Below, piece by piece: positions 52,701-64,000 of a DNA stretch of 64,000 bases (positions are counted from its first letter, which is position 1; every line of letters starts with the position of its first letter). Source of the DNA: Fratercula arctica (taxonomy: Eukaryota > Chordata > Aves > Charadriiformes > Alcidae); NCBI GenBank assembly GCA_947846985.1, contig CANTUZ010000007.1, forward strand, positions 36,398,355 through 36,462,354. Reading direction: 5' to 3'. Below the pieces are notes generated by a model that was not told the origin of the DNA, did not search any database, and saw only the letters and a program-made list of their open reading frames with translations. The translations under genes were made by a program, and so were the position numbers.

Positions 52701-54166
52701 ATGGGGGGAGGCTGTCAGCCCTGCTTTCCCACGCTCTGGTAAAGGTAAAGTAGACAAGGAGGGAGATGTCAGAAGCAGATTCACTTTTTCCCCTACTTTG
52801 TCTCTACTGAACAGATGATAAGAAAAGCCCAAAGATGCATGCAACCATGACCGTAGGTCTTCAATCAAAGAGCCTATTTCTAATGAACTTAAAACCCTAT
52901 CACCACTGCAGTTTCTGTTTTCTGACCTAGGCTTTTCAGACAGCAGAGGTCCCATGGATGTTATCTGCGTTATTTTTATTTGCACAGAATAAATCTTAAA
53001 TTCTAAATGCCTTACACAACCTATGCTTAAAGTGATTCACCTTCACTATAGTTTTCCTGGCTTCCTTTGCTTTCAAAAGCAGTTATTTTGCTGACATGAT
53101 GTTAAATTTTCTCTTACCTGAAGAAATAATCTTGTCTACTGTAGTGTCTAATTCCACCAATAAAAGTACAAAATGACTGAGGTGAGAAGATGTGTAAAGC
53201 TAGTTATTTTGTGATTTCTATTTAATTTAATCCTATGAAAGCTGGTTAGGTCAGAGTACCTCAAATGCTTAGTTAATGATCCATGTATGAGCAGTACCAT
53301 CCCCAAGAATATTTCTGGACAAATTGTACTACAGAGTAAGAAACAAGTGATTTCTATTACAGAATGGTGGTTTGCATTCCAGACTGGCCAGTTATGATAA
53401 AATACAGAGGCATATTAAAAATCCTCTTTTGATAACGAAAAAAAGTAGTGATTCTGTTCTTCAGAAAGCACTGCTCTCTCAAAAGAAAGTATTATGTTAT
53501 TGTGGAAGTGCCAAATTAAGAATCCAATTAAGGTGCAATCAATGACTTGGCCAACATGTCACAGCATTCTTGTTTGTAAAACAGTTTTCCCTAGTTCCTT
53601 TTCATTGTTCATGTTTCTCTTGCCTTTTTAATTTTTACTGAGTCTGCACTGCAGCTACACCAGAAAAGCTCTGATCCGTGCTGTACCTCCAAGCACTATT
53701 CTATCACATATAAGATCATTCTGAAACAGCTCTCCTGTAATTAAAGCATCTCTCTGAAGCACCTGTAAACCTTACAACCAGGCAGGCATTTTAATTCGCT
53801 GATGCGACTGTTGTGTTTACAGATATTATCTACATTCTACTTCATTTAAGGTCACAAGGCTGATAGAAGCTTCCAATGGAAAAGATCGGTCTTATTCCAC
53901 ATAACATTGCAGTTGATATACAGATCTTGAAAGATCATTTTATACACTAGGAAAATACATTCTGGCACAGTAAGCAACGCTGAAGTACCACGTAACTAAC
54001 ATCATCTCGCAAAGGTCAGTGATAAGAAAGATATAATAAAGTGATATAACAGGTAAATCACTGTATCTCTGGAGATTTTCTACTGAACAGAATTACAGTC
54101 ACACTACTAGTGATAATTGCATACTAAAAAGAATTTTTTCCATATTTAAAGTTGACTGAAAGATAC
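46719..54166. other. Unique AT-rich sequence without supported gene
   Basis: No gene is supported. It holds a T-rich patch (about 48594-48655) and a 47-bp homopurine tract (49109-49155). A stretch around 50780-51060 is locally GC-richer with overlapping chance frames on both strands. Confidence 0.55.
49109..49155 (+). repeat. 47-bp homopurine tract
   Basis: Uninterrupted A/G on the plus strand: an A-rich left half followed by a G-rich right half. Long purine-pyrimidine tracts can form triplex DNA; this one is not an exact mirror repeat. Confidence 0.85.
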
Positions 54167-54180
54167 TTTTTTTTTTTTTT
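54167..54180. repeat. T14 homopolymer
   Basis: Fourteen consecutive T, no associated gene feature. Confidence 0.85.
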
Positions 54181-57100
54181 AGTACACTATATTGTCATGT
54201 AATCCAGACCATTTCTAAGCCACTCTAAAGGAACTGAGACCTGCAAGTAAATTGGTTATATTTCTGCTAAGACTACATTAAATAAGGCCAAACTTCTTTG
54301 TGACTGGCAATGTATCTTTCATGAGGCTCTGTTCTGCTGAAATACACTTTCTAGGCAATGAGCCGAGGAAGGTCAGAGCCCGTAAGAGGGTCTACTCCAG
54401 AAGAATGTAACCCCAATCATTTACCCAGCAGCCCTGCCACCACACATATTGGAGTCACCTGATAAGTGAAGAGCTCATACAAATAATTTTTGCTTTTCTA
54501 CTGAACAACATGCATTTCCAGTTTCTCCCTCAGTATCCACAGCTGTGCAGCAAACGCAGGGCACTTCATTTATCAGAAGACAACAGTGCTGACAGAGGCA
54601 GTACAATCAGGCAGCTTCTTCCATCTGTTAAATATATGCCCCTCTGTTCCCCCTTAACTTTCTTCTTCCTTCTTCAGGGAGGAGGAACACAAGTAGTTTT
54701 ATGCTAAATATTTTGGCCATGTACACAATTTTTGCCTTATTCTTCTCTAACTGGCAAGTCAAACTCCCCATGTCAGACCAGAACAGTCATTTATGCCACT
54801 CATTGTTTGCTCACAAAAGTATCTACTGAGAATATAATACGGTATTGTCAGATCAGAATGACAGTTGATGATAATGCAAGTTCCTCTGTATTCTGGTTGC
54901 CAATATTATAGCCTAACACTTATTGAGGTTTAATGCTCAAGGGAAAAAGAGAGCGAGGCTTTTCAGACTGCAGCTAGATCCAGTTTACGAAGAGCATAGC
55001 TCAATGACAATATAATAAATAAATTCAAAAACCCCAAAGTTTGGAAGAAATTCTGAAACAAAGATATGTATGATACATCCTGAAAATGTATCTGACAAAG
55101 TCTCATTATGCACAAGCATCTCTCAAACAATCTCTTTTAAGACTTTACTGATACTGGTTCACATGGGGAAAAACAAATTGGCTCCCAGTGCCATTTCAGA
55201 ACCCTAATTCAGTCTACAAATGTAGCTCAAACTTGTTGCTGGTGCCACCATAAGGTAATAAAGAATGAGATTTATCATTCAATGTACAGTGGATTTGGAT
55301 CAGATTATGATCTCTTCTCAGAATGGTAGGAATTTTTTACATGGGACTAGAAACTTCGTTAGCTCTTGAATTTACTGTCAGTTGTTTTGTAGGAAAAAAA
55401 GAAAAGCATAGTAAGCAAAATCAAACCAAGACAGTCAGCCTCTGCAGTGGCCCAGCCATCCCACAAGTTCTGCTCAAAGTCTCTCCCTTTCTGTTCTTTG
55501 CAGCCTGCGCTTACTCCTCTGGCAACCACAACATAACCCAGTTCTCTTACAAACTGAAAACATTTAAAGGGAACAAAGTTGGGAAGAGAGTAACAAGCAT
55601 ATGGCCAGACTACATACAGTTTTAAAAACAAACAAGAAGTGTTAACAGTTTCTCTTCCTATTTTCCTTTCCACTCTCTGGTTCTAGCCTTTCCTTTTGAC
55701 TATTAACGCCCAAATGATGGATGAGGTCAGATTTTGGAAGGATGAACCTCAGAAAACCAAACCCATAAGAATTTCTTCCTGGATACTAATTCTGTTCAAT
55801 CCTTTAATAGCAGACAGAAGCAATATGTTTGAGAGAGATTACCGACTCTAGATTAAGGGATTTCAGGAATCCTTACAGTGAATACAGAGGAAGAAATGTT
55901 GGGATCTGGAACACACCCATAAAATGTGACACTAGGAATTAAGAATAATTAAGATATTAAGAACATTTCATCACGTTATTTTGGTATGCTCTAAAACTGG
56001 GGTATTTAGAAGGGGATCCATCTGCTTGTAAGCAAAACAAACAAAATAATCAAATTAAGTTTCCTGCGCAACATTCAGTAGTGTGTTTACTTATTCCATT
56101 TTCTTCCATATGACATTTCCGTCTTTATTTCCTTATTGACATGACAGCAAGAATTATGAAATAAGTCAAAGGTGAAGTTTAAAGCATACAAAATTTTATC
56201 TCTTTCTTCTGAGGAACCTACTCAGGCAAGGCAGTCCCTGACACAAAGCTATTAACTCAGGTGAAGAGCATGGTTATAATGGAAATTTTCTAGTTGTTTT
56301 GCACAGCAGGGGGAAAAAAGCTTACTCCTAGGAAAATTCTTCAGAGGCTGTCCTGCTTTACTGCAATTTTATGCTTGCGTTTCTCACTATCAGAAGAGAT
56401 TCAACACCCATGAGATTAGTTCCCCTTCTCCATCTTTAAAGATTTGGACAATAAATAAGCAATAAACTCAGCATACTATAAACAAGCCTCTCCATCTCCT
56501 CGGTTCATTTTGGTCTTCTCCATTTCAGCTTCTGACAATGGAGTTCCTTTCTGGCAGCAGGCCTCTCTGCTGGGAAAGCGGCGGCACCACAAGCTAGCAA
56601 CAACATCTGGGCTGCAGCTAAAGTGGATCATGTGGTTTCCCAGTGCTCCTTCAGTATATTGCATGACGCAGGTATGACCACAAAGGGAAAATATCGAGAC
56701 TCAGTTTAGTGGAGGGTATTATAAAAAGGCTGACTTTTGTAAGCAGCTATAAATCAGGAGATACTTCCTGAATACAAATTTATAGACTCTGATTGCCAGA
56801 ATGTGGTTAATTTTTCTCCTGTAGGAAAAAAGAGTAAGCATAGAAGACAAATCTTAGCTCTAACCCAGAACAATCATTTATGTTCATCAGCACATTTTAA
56901 CCACCAGGAATACAAGACCACAGTCACCTCTCCCTCAAGTTAGAGTCATCAGAGCAGTATAATGCTTATGGGCATCCATGTAAGTTGAGTATTCATCTGT
57001 AAATAAAGAAGTATAGACAAATAAATCTTATAATGTGCAATACTCTTAAATATGCACAATTTGCTTTTTGAAAATGAAATAATCCTAAATACACGTACGG

Positions 57101-59703
57101 CTTCACAGGTTACCCCAGAAGTCCGGTAACAGCCAGCCTAGCACAGGCTTCATGCAGTGATTTAGTGCTTTCCAATTGCCTCAGTAACAGTCACAGACCA
57201 TCACCAGGACACGATGCTTCCAGTTACATTTGTTCAGATGTCTCAACTCACATTTTCTTCCTAATCAAGTGACAGGACTTCTTGGACATGGCACACAATT
57301 ACTTATAACTGACAAAGCCAGTGAGTCTATCAGCGTCGTATGGCTTCAGCACTCTCTGTACTCCAACCACCTGTTTGGAAACATACTTGGTATTTACTAC
57401 AGAGCCACTGCAACTTCTTCAATGTCATTAGGGGAACTAACCAAATTAAAGTAAGTACTGCTAGGTTATCTTTCAATTTAACTATAGATACACCCTAAGC
57501 ATCTGATTTAGGTACAGATTAGAACAGGTGGCCTACATGGAGGATGCAAATCATAATTTATAATAGAGTGAGTTCATTATTTATACTTGCAAAATCAGGT
57601 TTAGCTGGTAGCAATCAACCTGTCAGAAATACACATATAATATGAACATAAGAGAGAACAGAACATGCTACAGCAATGCCAGATTTTCATGGGAGATCAG
57701 GGGAGAGCTTTTAGAATGAAGATATATGCGCACCTCTGCTTAAAACTTCATGAAATCTACATGCAAATAAATGGTCCTTTAAGCATATATTTCTGGTAAG
57801 ATTGAAGAAAGAGGTGTGCCATTTTCCAAGCATATTTCCCAGAGCAAGGCTGGACGTGTTTCTGCTCTGGAAATGACTGTATTAATAACCTAATAACTTT
57901 CTCTAATATTACTATGAGCATGACTAACATCAGGTTTTTATAAGCTCCAAAGCACACATGTTACAAAATACCTGTCTGAAGAAACTCAAGCCAGGAATGA
58001 CTGGTGGTTAATGGAAAACTGATGTGTCTCAGTGAACCTTTAGCAAGAATCTAAATATGAGGAAACCAACAATATGTTGCAAAGAGTCTATAATCAATAC
58101 CTTTTTTTAGCACAAATATTACTTTGCCTTACTACATGATATTATTAGCTTCCAACTGCAGGTAATTTCTATGCCCTATGCATTCAGCTTTAAGCAGTTC
58201 TTTCTGTGAATGGCTCAGCTTGACCAATTATAAAATAGGGGAGGTCTGTATATGCAGGCCTGATTTAGCATGCAATTAATTTCTTTTTCACTAATAGTTC
58301 TTAATTTTCCTCTTAACATACATATACAGCAAGGTGTGGGGGGAAAAAAAGCAGATTTCAGAAACTGCCTTTTTTGTTTGCGTGTTAAAGAATTACAAAC
58401 CTGTGGGACAAAGCTAGTGATATCCTCATCCATGAACCCCTTCTCACCCACAGTCCTGCCAAGTTTAATGAGAGCTTTTAAGTACACAAATATTGGCAGG
58501 AGATAAAGCTGCAAATAGTTTTCTTCACTACTGGATATATTCACACTCTCCCACTTCTCATCACTGCCCCACCATTTATGTCTCAGTCCATATTTTATGC
58601 CCCTTTGTGGCATGTCCAGTGACAGTCACCTGGCTGCATTCAGTTACTGTCAGTGGCTGCAAGGACACCCTTCCCACAGGCTTTCCAGAAGCACAGGGGG
58701 AAGAGGAGGACAGGACTGATAACCTCCCATCTCTCAGCACCAGCCAGGCAAAAACTAAGCTGGGCTGAGCATCCTGACCATCATGGCCCATTGCACTCAT
58801 ACATCATTTACCAGCATATAAACTGTTTTCGGTTAATAGCAGTTCTGACATTTTTCATCTACTGCCTTACTGTCTGAAAAGCTCCACATGATAAAAATTT
58901 CCCCAAGTAGTTTTTCAGAAAATGGAAGTATTTATTGCCAACATTAATAAAAATGGCCAAAAGCATAGGGTTTCTTTGTTAAATAGCTTTGATTGATAAA
59001 GCTTGACATGTCTTAGCATGTTCATTTACTTCAGTTTAGGGTAATCACTTGATTATTTTCTGTCATACCCAGAAAGCTATTTTAAAGCCTAAAATTTCTA
59101 GTGTGCTCTGAACCTCACACAAAATTGATTTCAGCACATACAGTACTACTGGTGTCTGGTGCTGATGAATTACCCTGCTAGTGAAACACAATTTCTACTA
59201 AATCAACAAATAGTTTGCTATAAAGGCCATAAGATTCACTCAGTTCCTACAACAAAAGCTCCCATTTCCTCTTCATTAATCCTTGTAAGTGAGATTCAAT
59301 AGATAAGAGAAAACTCCTGCTAGCTAGCCTTATGGCGTTCTTAACCATTTTGAAGTAAAGATAAAAAACCAACAACCAAACCAACAGAAGTTAATTTAAG
59401 CTGAGAGACCCAGAGGAGTCTGAGGCCACTATTCAAAACTCTTGTCTCTTATGATTATATAAAATTATGCATTCACCTACTAATCTCCCAACACAGATAA
59501 CTGAAAAGTAATCTTTCAAGTGGTGAGAACACTGCAGATAAAGTTCCCAAAAATCTGCTCCAGAACAAAAAAGTACCCAATTTGAGGATTAAAAAACACT
59601 CTCAATTGAATTTTTAATCATTTTTATATTCTATGCTGTTTCCTTATATTTTAAAACCTACAATAGTCCAGTTTTTAAACATTATTATTCTGCTTTCACT
59701 ACC

Positions 59704-59717
59704 AAAAAAAAAAAAAA
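59704..59717. repeat. A14 homopolymer
   Basis: Fourteen consecutive A. The short frame that follows (59724 onward) is not recognisable as a retrocopy. Confidence 0.85.
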
Positions 59718-61920
59718 GTGAAATGCCTGAAGTTGAGAAGTTAATAGAAAAGAAATATAAAACCATTCAGATTCTGGATGGGGAAACTCTTTTTGATGCA
59801 GCCATTTTGCTTCTGAGTGAAATGCAGTAGGGGAAACGACTCCTGTGGCATTTCAACCAACAAGGAGAAGCAATTCTATATTCTCTCACCGTCACTGCTA
59901 AGAAAATATTCCTTCCCCTGAAACAACACGTGAAATAGTATTGCACATCTTAATTTATGGCTGTAATATGAAGCTTAGAGAGAAACTGCACAGGACTTCT
60001 CAAAATCAAGTTGCAGACAGTCACAGTTTAGGATATTCTGCCAACTTACTCCTCCATCAATCGGCTTATCCAGTATCATATTATACAAGCCCAAATTTGG
60101 TGTAGTAGCAGGATGCCTAACCAGCATGTTCTGTCTGAGTTTTATTCAGCTTCTCTCCACCTCCACACTCATCCCCCTGCCACCAGCACACAGGAATTAC
60201 TTGCCCAAAATGGAACAAGTCAGGTGTAGTGTGAGGGTGAGCACAACATGCGCGGGTGCATCACACCAGGCTGGGCAAGTCCCCCGGGGCTTCAGCCTCC
60301 ATACCTCACTGCACACAGGAGCTCAAAATCCCATTTCCATGGACTGGAGCGCAGCTAATTTATCCTGAAATCCCAACACACGCTGCATTCGTAGAGAATG
60401 TACTTACTGAGAGCACAAGCCAAAATTCAGCCACTGTTTTTTACCCAGCTTAGACAATACCATCTCACGATCAAAAGAATCTCAGATTCCTATTAAGAGT
60501 ATTCTCACATTTGCTGTATTTTCATTCATTACAGATGGCTTAATTCTCAACAGAACATCACTCTGGACAGGGTTTATTTAGGCTATGTCATCCAGAACCT
60601 TGCATGCATTTGCTTAGGAGCTTTCTGTTATTTTTAGTGACACATATAGCAGGATCAAGTCATCTGGAAAACTACTTTCTCCTTTCAGTTTTTCATAATC
60701 TGCTCAGTGAAACATTTCTTCCTCTAAATCCACAAACTGTCGAATTGGTAAGAATCGGCATTTAAGTCAATATGAATACAGGAGTACAAATAGCATTAGA
60801 AACATATTCTGTTATCTGTGAAAAAGTCAGAAGTCCAGATGTACTCAGAATGCTGATTAGTAGAAGCCAGTGAACTTCATGTTCACATTTGTAAATGCCG
60901 GATCGATAAAGTAATCTTCCAAATAGTAACAAAGACCCATCTATGTCATGTGAAACATCAAGTTCTTTCATAGCAAAAAATAAGGACCCAAACCCAAAGA
61001 ACAAAAAAACTCCCAACCCTACACTGACTTCTGTGTCTGATCAGTGGCTCTACTGCACAGGAAAAAGCAAAGCACCACTCTGACTGTACAGCATCATCCA
61101 GGCTTTCTTGTGCACCAGAACAAAGAAAATTCAGTTCATTTACCACATGCTACAGAGACATCACACTGATTTTCAGAGCCAATATCATATGTTGCTTCCT
61201 ATGTCACTCTTGTTTGTTACTATGAAAAATTAAGGTTACATAAGTTTACTGAGTGACAGTTTTATAAAATAAAGCATACAGTTCCTCCAGTCCTGTAACT
61301 GGACCTGATTCTAGTTTGAGCCACGTTCATGAGCCATTCAAATAGCAAGGCCACAAACAGTTTGCCTCCACAAAAAGCCACAGCAATCTCCAGCGCTGTT
61401 CATTCCCCCTCTCAACTCACAGTTATGCAGGTAAGACCAACAAGCAGACACACGCACCGTAAGCAGTGTCATTAGACCTAGGCTACCACATGACACAAAG
61501 CAATTCTAGTTTCTTAATTAACAAAGGGGCCTTGCATATAGTCCCACCAAGTCCCTGAATACGGTTAAGCCTCTGGTCCCACAGAGCAGGCCACAGAGTC
61601 TCTGAAGAGCAGAGACATGTAAACTCTTCTCCCACACTGTATTAGGCTGAAACCATTTCCTCACAGAAGCTTTCGTTGTGACTAGTTACAATTTCTATTA
61701 GAGTTGCAGAGATTCATTACCACTAAAGAAAAAGAATAGCTACTAAACAAAATAACGCATATATTGCCTGCTCCAGAGATATCATAATCTAAATCCTTCA
61801 GATTTAAGGTCAATAGTACTTCCCCACCTACCACCCCCATCTGCTATCAGCCTTTATGTCATTTCTCTTTGATCCGCTCTCTTGCTGCTGTGTCTTCAGC
61901 TGCTGTTAAATGCCTGTGGA

Positions 61921-61934
61921 TTTTTTTTTTTTTT
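61921..61934. repeat. T14 homopolymer
   Basis: Fourteen consecutive T about 200 bases from the 3' end of the large CR1; no structural link is seen. Confidence 0.85.
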
Positions 61935-62219
61935 CTATTAGAGGAGTAATTACTACATCACCATGAAAGCTGCTCCCAAACGAGTATCTTCAAGGGCCAT
62001 GTTCCATTATGCATTAATAGTCCTTGGCCCCACTCATATTTGAAGACATTCTGCTTCTCGTCTCTTACACGAGTGAAATTTCACACTATCCTTAAGAGGA
62101 AACAGCTTTCCTACTGTTTGATGCAAGTCAGTCTTGGAATCACGGAATCATGGAATTTCAGAGTTGGAAGAGACCTCTAGAGATCATCTAGTCCAACTCC
62201 CCTGCTGAAGCAGGATTGC

Positions 62220-64000
62220 CTAGAGCACATTACTCAGGACTGCATCCAGGTGGGTCTTGAAAGTCTCCAGAAAAGGGGACTCCACAACCTCCCTGGGCAG
62301 CCTGTTCCAGCGCTGTCACCCTCACCATAAAGAAGTTTTTTCTCATATTTGATCGGAACTTCCCATGTTCCAGCTTGTGCCCATTACCCCTCATCCTGTT
62401 ACTGGGAACCACTGAAAAGAGTCTGGCTCCATCCTCCTTGGCTCCATCCTCCTTAAACCCACCCTTTGGATACTTGTAAACATTAATAAGGTCTCCCCTC
62501 AACCTTCTCTTCTCCAGGCTAAAGAGTCACAGCTCTCTCAGGCTTTCCTCATAAGGGAGATGCTCCAATCCCTCAGTCATCTTTGTTGCCCCACGCTGGA
62601 CTCTCTCCAGTAGTTCCCTGCCTCTCTTGAACTGGGGAGCCCAGAAATGGACACAGTATTCCAGTTGTGGCCTCACCAGTGCAGAGTAGAAGGGGAGAAT
62701 GACCTCCCTTGACCTGCTGGCCACACTCTTCCCTATGCAGCCCAGAATTCCGTTGGTCTTCTGGGCAACGAGGGCACATTGCTTGCTCATGGATAATTTA
62801 CTGTCTACCAAGACCCCCAGATCCTTTTTTTCAGAGCTGCTTTCCAGCAAGTCCACCCCTAACCTATATTGGTGCCTGACATTGTTCCTCCCTAGGTGCA
62901 GGACCCTACACTTGTCCTTGTTGAACCTCATTAGGTTCTTCTCTGCCGAGCTCTCCAGCCTGTCTAGGTCATGCTGGATGGCAGCATGGCCCTCTGGTGT
63001 GTCAGCCACCTCACCCAGTTTGGTATCATCAGCGAACTTCCTGAGGATACACTCTGTCCCCTCGTCCAGGTTGTTGATGAATATGTTAAACAGTACTGGT
63101 CCAAGTATTGACCCCTGGGGGACACCACTGGTTACAGGTCTCCAACTCGACCCTGCTCCATTAATCACAACCCTCTGAGTCCTGTCACACAGCCAGCTCT
63201 CAACCCACCTCACTGTCCCCTCGTCTAGTCCACACTTCCTCAGTTTCCTAAGGAGGATGTTATGAGAGACAGTGTCAAAAGCCTTGCTGAAGTCAAGGTA
63301 GATGACATCTGCTCTGCCCTCATCCAGCCAACCAGTTATAACATCATAGAAGGCTATGAGATTGGTCAAGCATGATTTACCCCTGGTAAATCCACGTTGA
63401 CCACTTCCAATAACTTCCTGCTCTTGAACGTGCTTGGATATGACATCCAGAACGAGTCACTCCATTACCTTCCCAGGGACGGAGGTGAGACTAACCAGTC
63501 TGTAGTTCCCTGGGTCCTTCTTCTTGCCCTTTTTGAAGACTGGAGTGATATTGGCCTTCCTCCAGTTCTCAGCCACCTCTCCTGTTCTCCATGACCTTTC
63601 AAAGATAACGGAGAGTGGCCAAGCAATGACATCTGCCAGCTCTCTCAGCACTCGCAGGTGCATCTCGTCAGGGCCCATGGACTTATGGATGTCCAGTTTG
63701 GCCAAGTGGTCTCTAACCTGATCTTCCTCTACCAGGGAAAACTATTCGTCTCTCCAGACCTTCCCCCTTGCCTCCAGGGCCTGTTATTCATGAGGGACAG
63801 CTTTAACAGTGAAGACTGAAGCGAAGAAGGAATTCAGTAGCTCTGCCTTCTCTGTGTCTTCCACCACTAGGGCGTCCATCTCATTCGTTAGTGGGCCTAC
63901 ATTTTCCCTAGTCTTCCTTTTTCTATTGATATACTGAAAGAACCTCTTCTTGTTATCTTTAACCGTGGTGGCCAAGATGAGTTCGAGCTTTGGCCCTTCC
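62220..64000 (-). pseudogene. CR1 ORF2 reverse transcriptase, inactivated
   Basis: ORF2 of CR1 encodes an endonuclease plus reverse transcriptase that copies the element into new sites from its RNA. Visible here are the pre-RT linker (KKRFFQYINRK), RT motifs 0-2 (MGPDEMHLRVLRELADVIAW, WRKANITPVFKKGKKKDPGN), motif A (LDFSKAFD, catalytic Asp at about 63292-63294), motif B ([11 protein letters not shown], about 63097-63129) and motif C FADD (Asp-Asp at 63025-63030). All catalytic aspartates are kept. The frame is broken by TAA at 63784-63786, TAG at 63742-63744, TGA at 63457-63459 and TGA at 62527-62529. All four lie in one register, so they are point changes. Near 62311-62316 about two bases appear to be missing relative to the usual CR1 sequence; after the shift the other frame runs to the natural TAG at 62220-62222. 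The longest uninterrupted part is 62527-63456. No activity is expected. Confidence 0.92.
62425..62454 (-). repeat. 15-bp tandem duplication inside CR1 ORF2
   Basis: GGCTCCATCCTCCTT (plus strand) occurs twice head to tail, adding an in-frame repeat of the peptide KEDGA downstream of the reverse transcriptase domain. The two copies are identical. Confidence 0.9.

Larger units (their letters stand above)
54181..62135. other. Unique AT-rich sequence without supported gene
   Basis: No gene or recognised interspersed repeat. It contains A14 (59704-59717) and T14 (61921-61934) tracts. The 132-codon minus-strand frame at 58215-58613 and the 104-codon frame at 55359-55673 overlap frames on the other strand and have no domain. 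It ends at the 3' end of the large CR1. Confidence 0.55.
62136..64000 (-). mobile_element. CR1 non-LTR retrotransposon, long 3' part, runs off window end
   Basis: At least 1865 bp of CR1 on the minus strand. The 3' end (plus 62136) carries ATTCCATG and ATTCCGTG octamers plus a partial unit, the hallmark of CR1 termini, preceded by the conserved word for 'ttggactagatgatctctag'. Upstream come the ORF2 C-terminal region, the reverse transcriptase, and at the window edge the linker that joins endonuclease to reverse transcriptase. The element continues past 64000, so its 5' end and endonuclease cannot be judged. It is the longest and best preserved CR1 in the window. Confidence 0.95.

Noticed and set aside
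59724..59830. Protein-like short frame after A14 (MPEVEKLIEKKYKTIQILDG...)
   Set aside because: It looks superficially like a soluble protein fragment, but I could not link it to a family and the sequence after its stop shows no continuation in any frame.
62699..63178. 159-codon plus-strand open frame
   Set aside because: It is the antisense shadow of the CR1 reverse transcriptase on the minus strand.
1..64000. CRISPR arrays, tRNA or rRNA genes, bacterial operons or a novel defence system
   Set aside because: No regularly spaced direct repeats, no cloverleaf-like or rRNA sequence was noticed, and the composition and repeats are those of a bird chromosome.

Overview
The window reads as bird nuclear DNA. 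The evidence is the repeat content: several CR1 (chicken repeat 1) non-LTR retrotransposon fragments with the typical octamer 3' ends (ATTCTATG-type units), and two solo long terminal repeats of the kind common in avian endogenous retroviruses. The sequence is otherwise AT-rich, CpG-poor and full of short homopolymer tracts. The species cannot be fixed from the sequence alone. Nothing bacterial, plasmid-like or phage-like is present.

No host protein-coding gene, tRNA, rRNA or CRISPR array could be supported. Almost all reading frames are under 135 codons, overlap each other on both strands and show no domain. The window is therefore best read as an intergenic stretch or the inside of a very large intron; the sequence does not decide between these.

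Layout: 1-11632 is unique AT-rich DNA with a somewhat GC-richer first kilobase. 11633-12135 is a solo LTR on the plus strand. 17132-17467 is a second, related but shorter solo LTR on the minus strand, flanked by a perfect 5-bp target-site duplication (GATAG) and carrying a dense CpG cluster. 22797-22975 is a short decayed CR1 3' end (minus). 33592-34413 is a nested pair: an old CR1 3' end split by a younger 5'-truncated CR1 whose last ~150 ORF2 codons are still open. 46699-46718 is a textbook G-quadruplex motif. 62136-64000 is the largest element, a CR1 on the minus strand that runs off the window end and keeps a recognisable reverse transcriptase core despite four in-frame stops and one frameshift.

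No cooperative gene system is visible. The interest lies in mobile-element history (nesting, U3 deletion between LTR variants, CpG retention) and in a few sequence-structure motifs.
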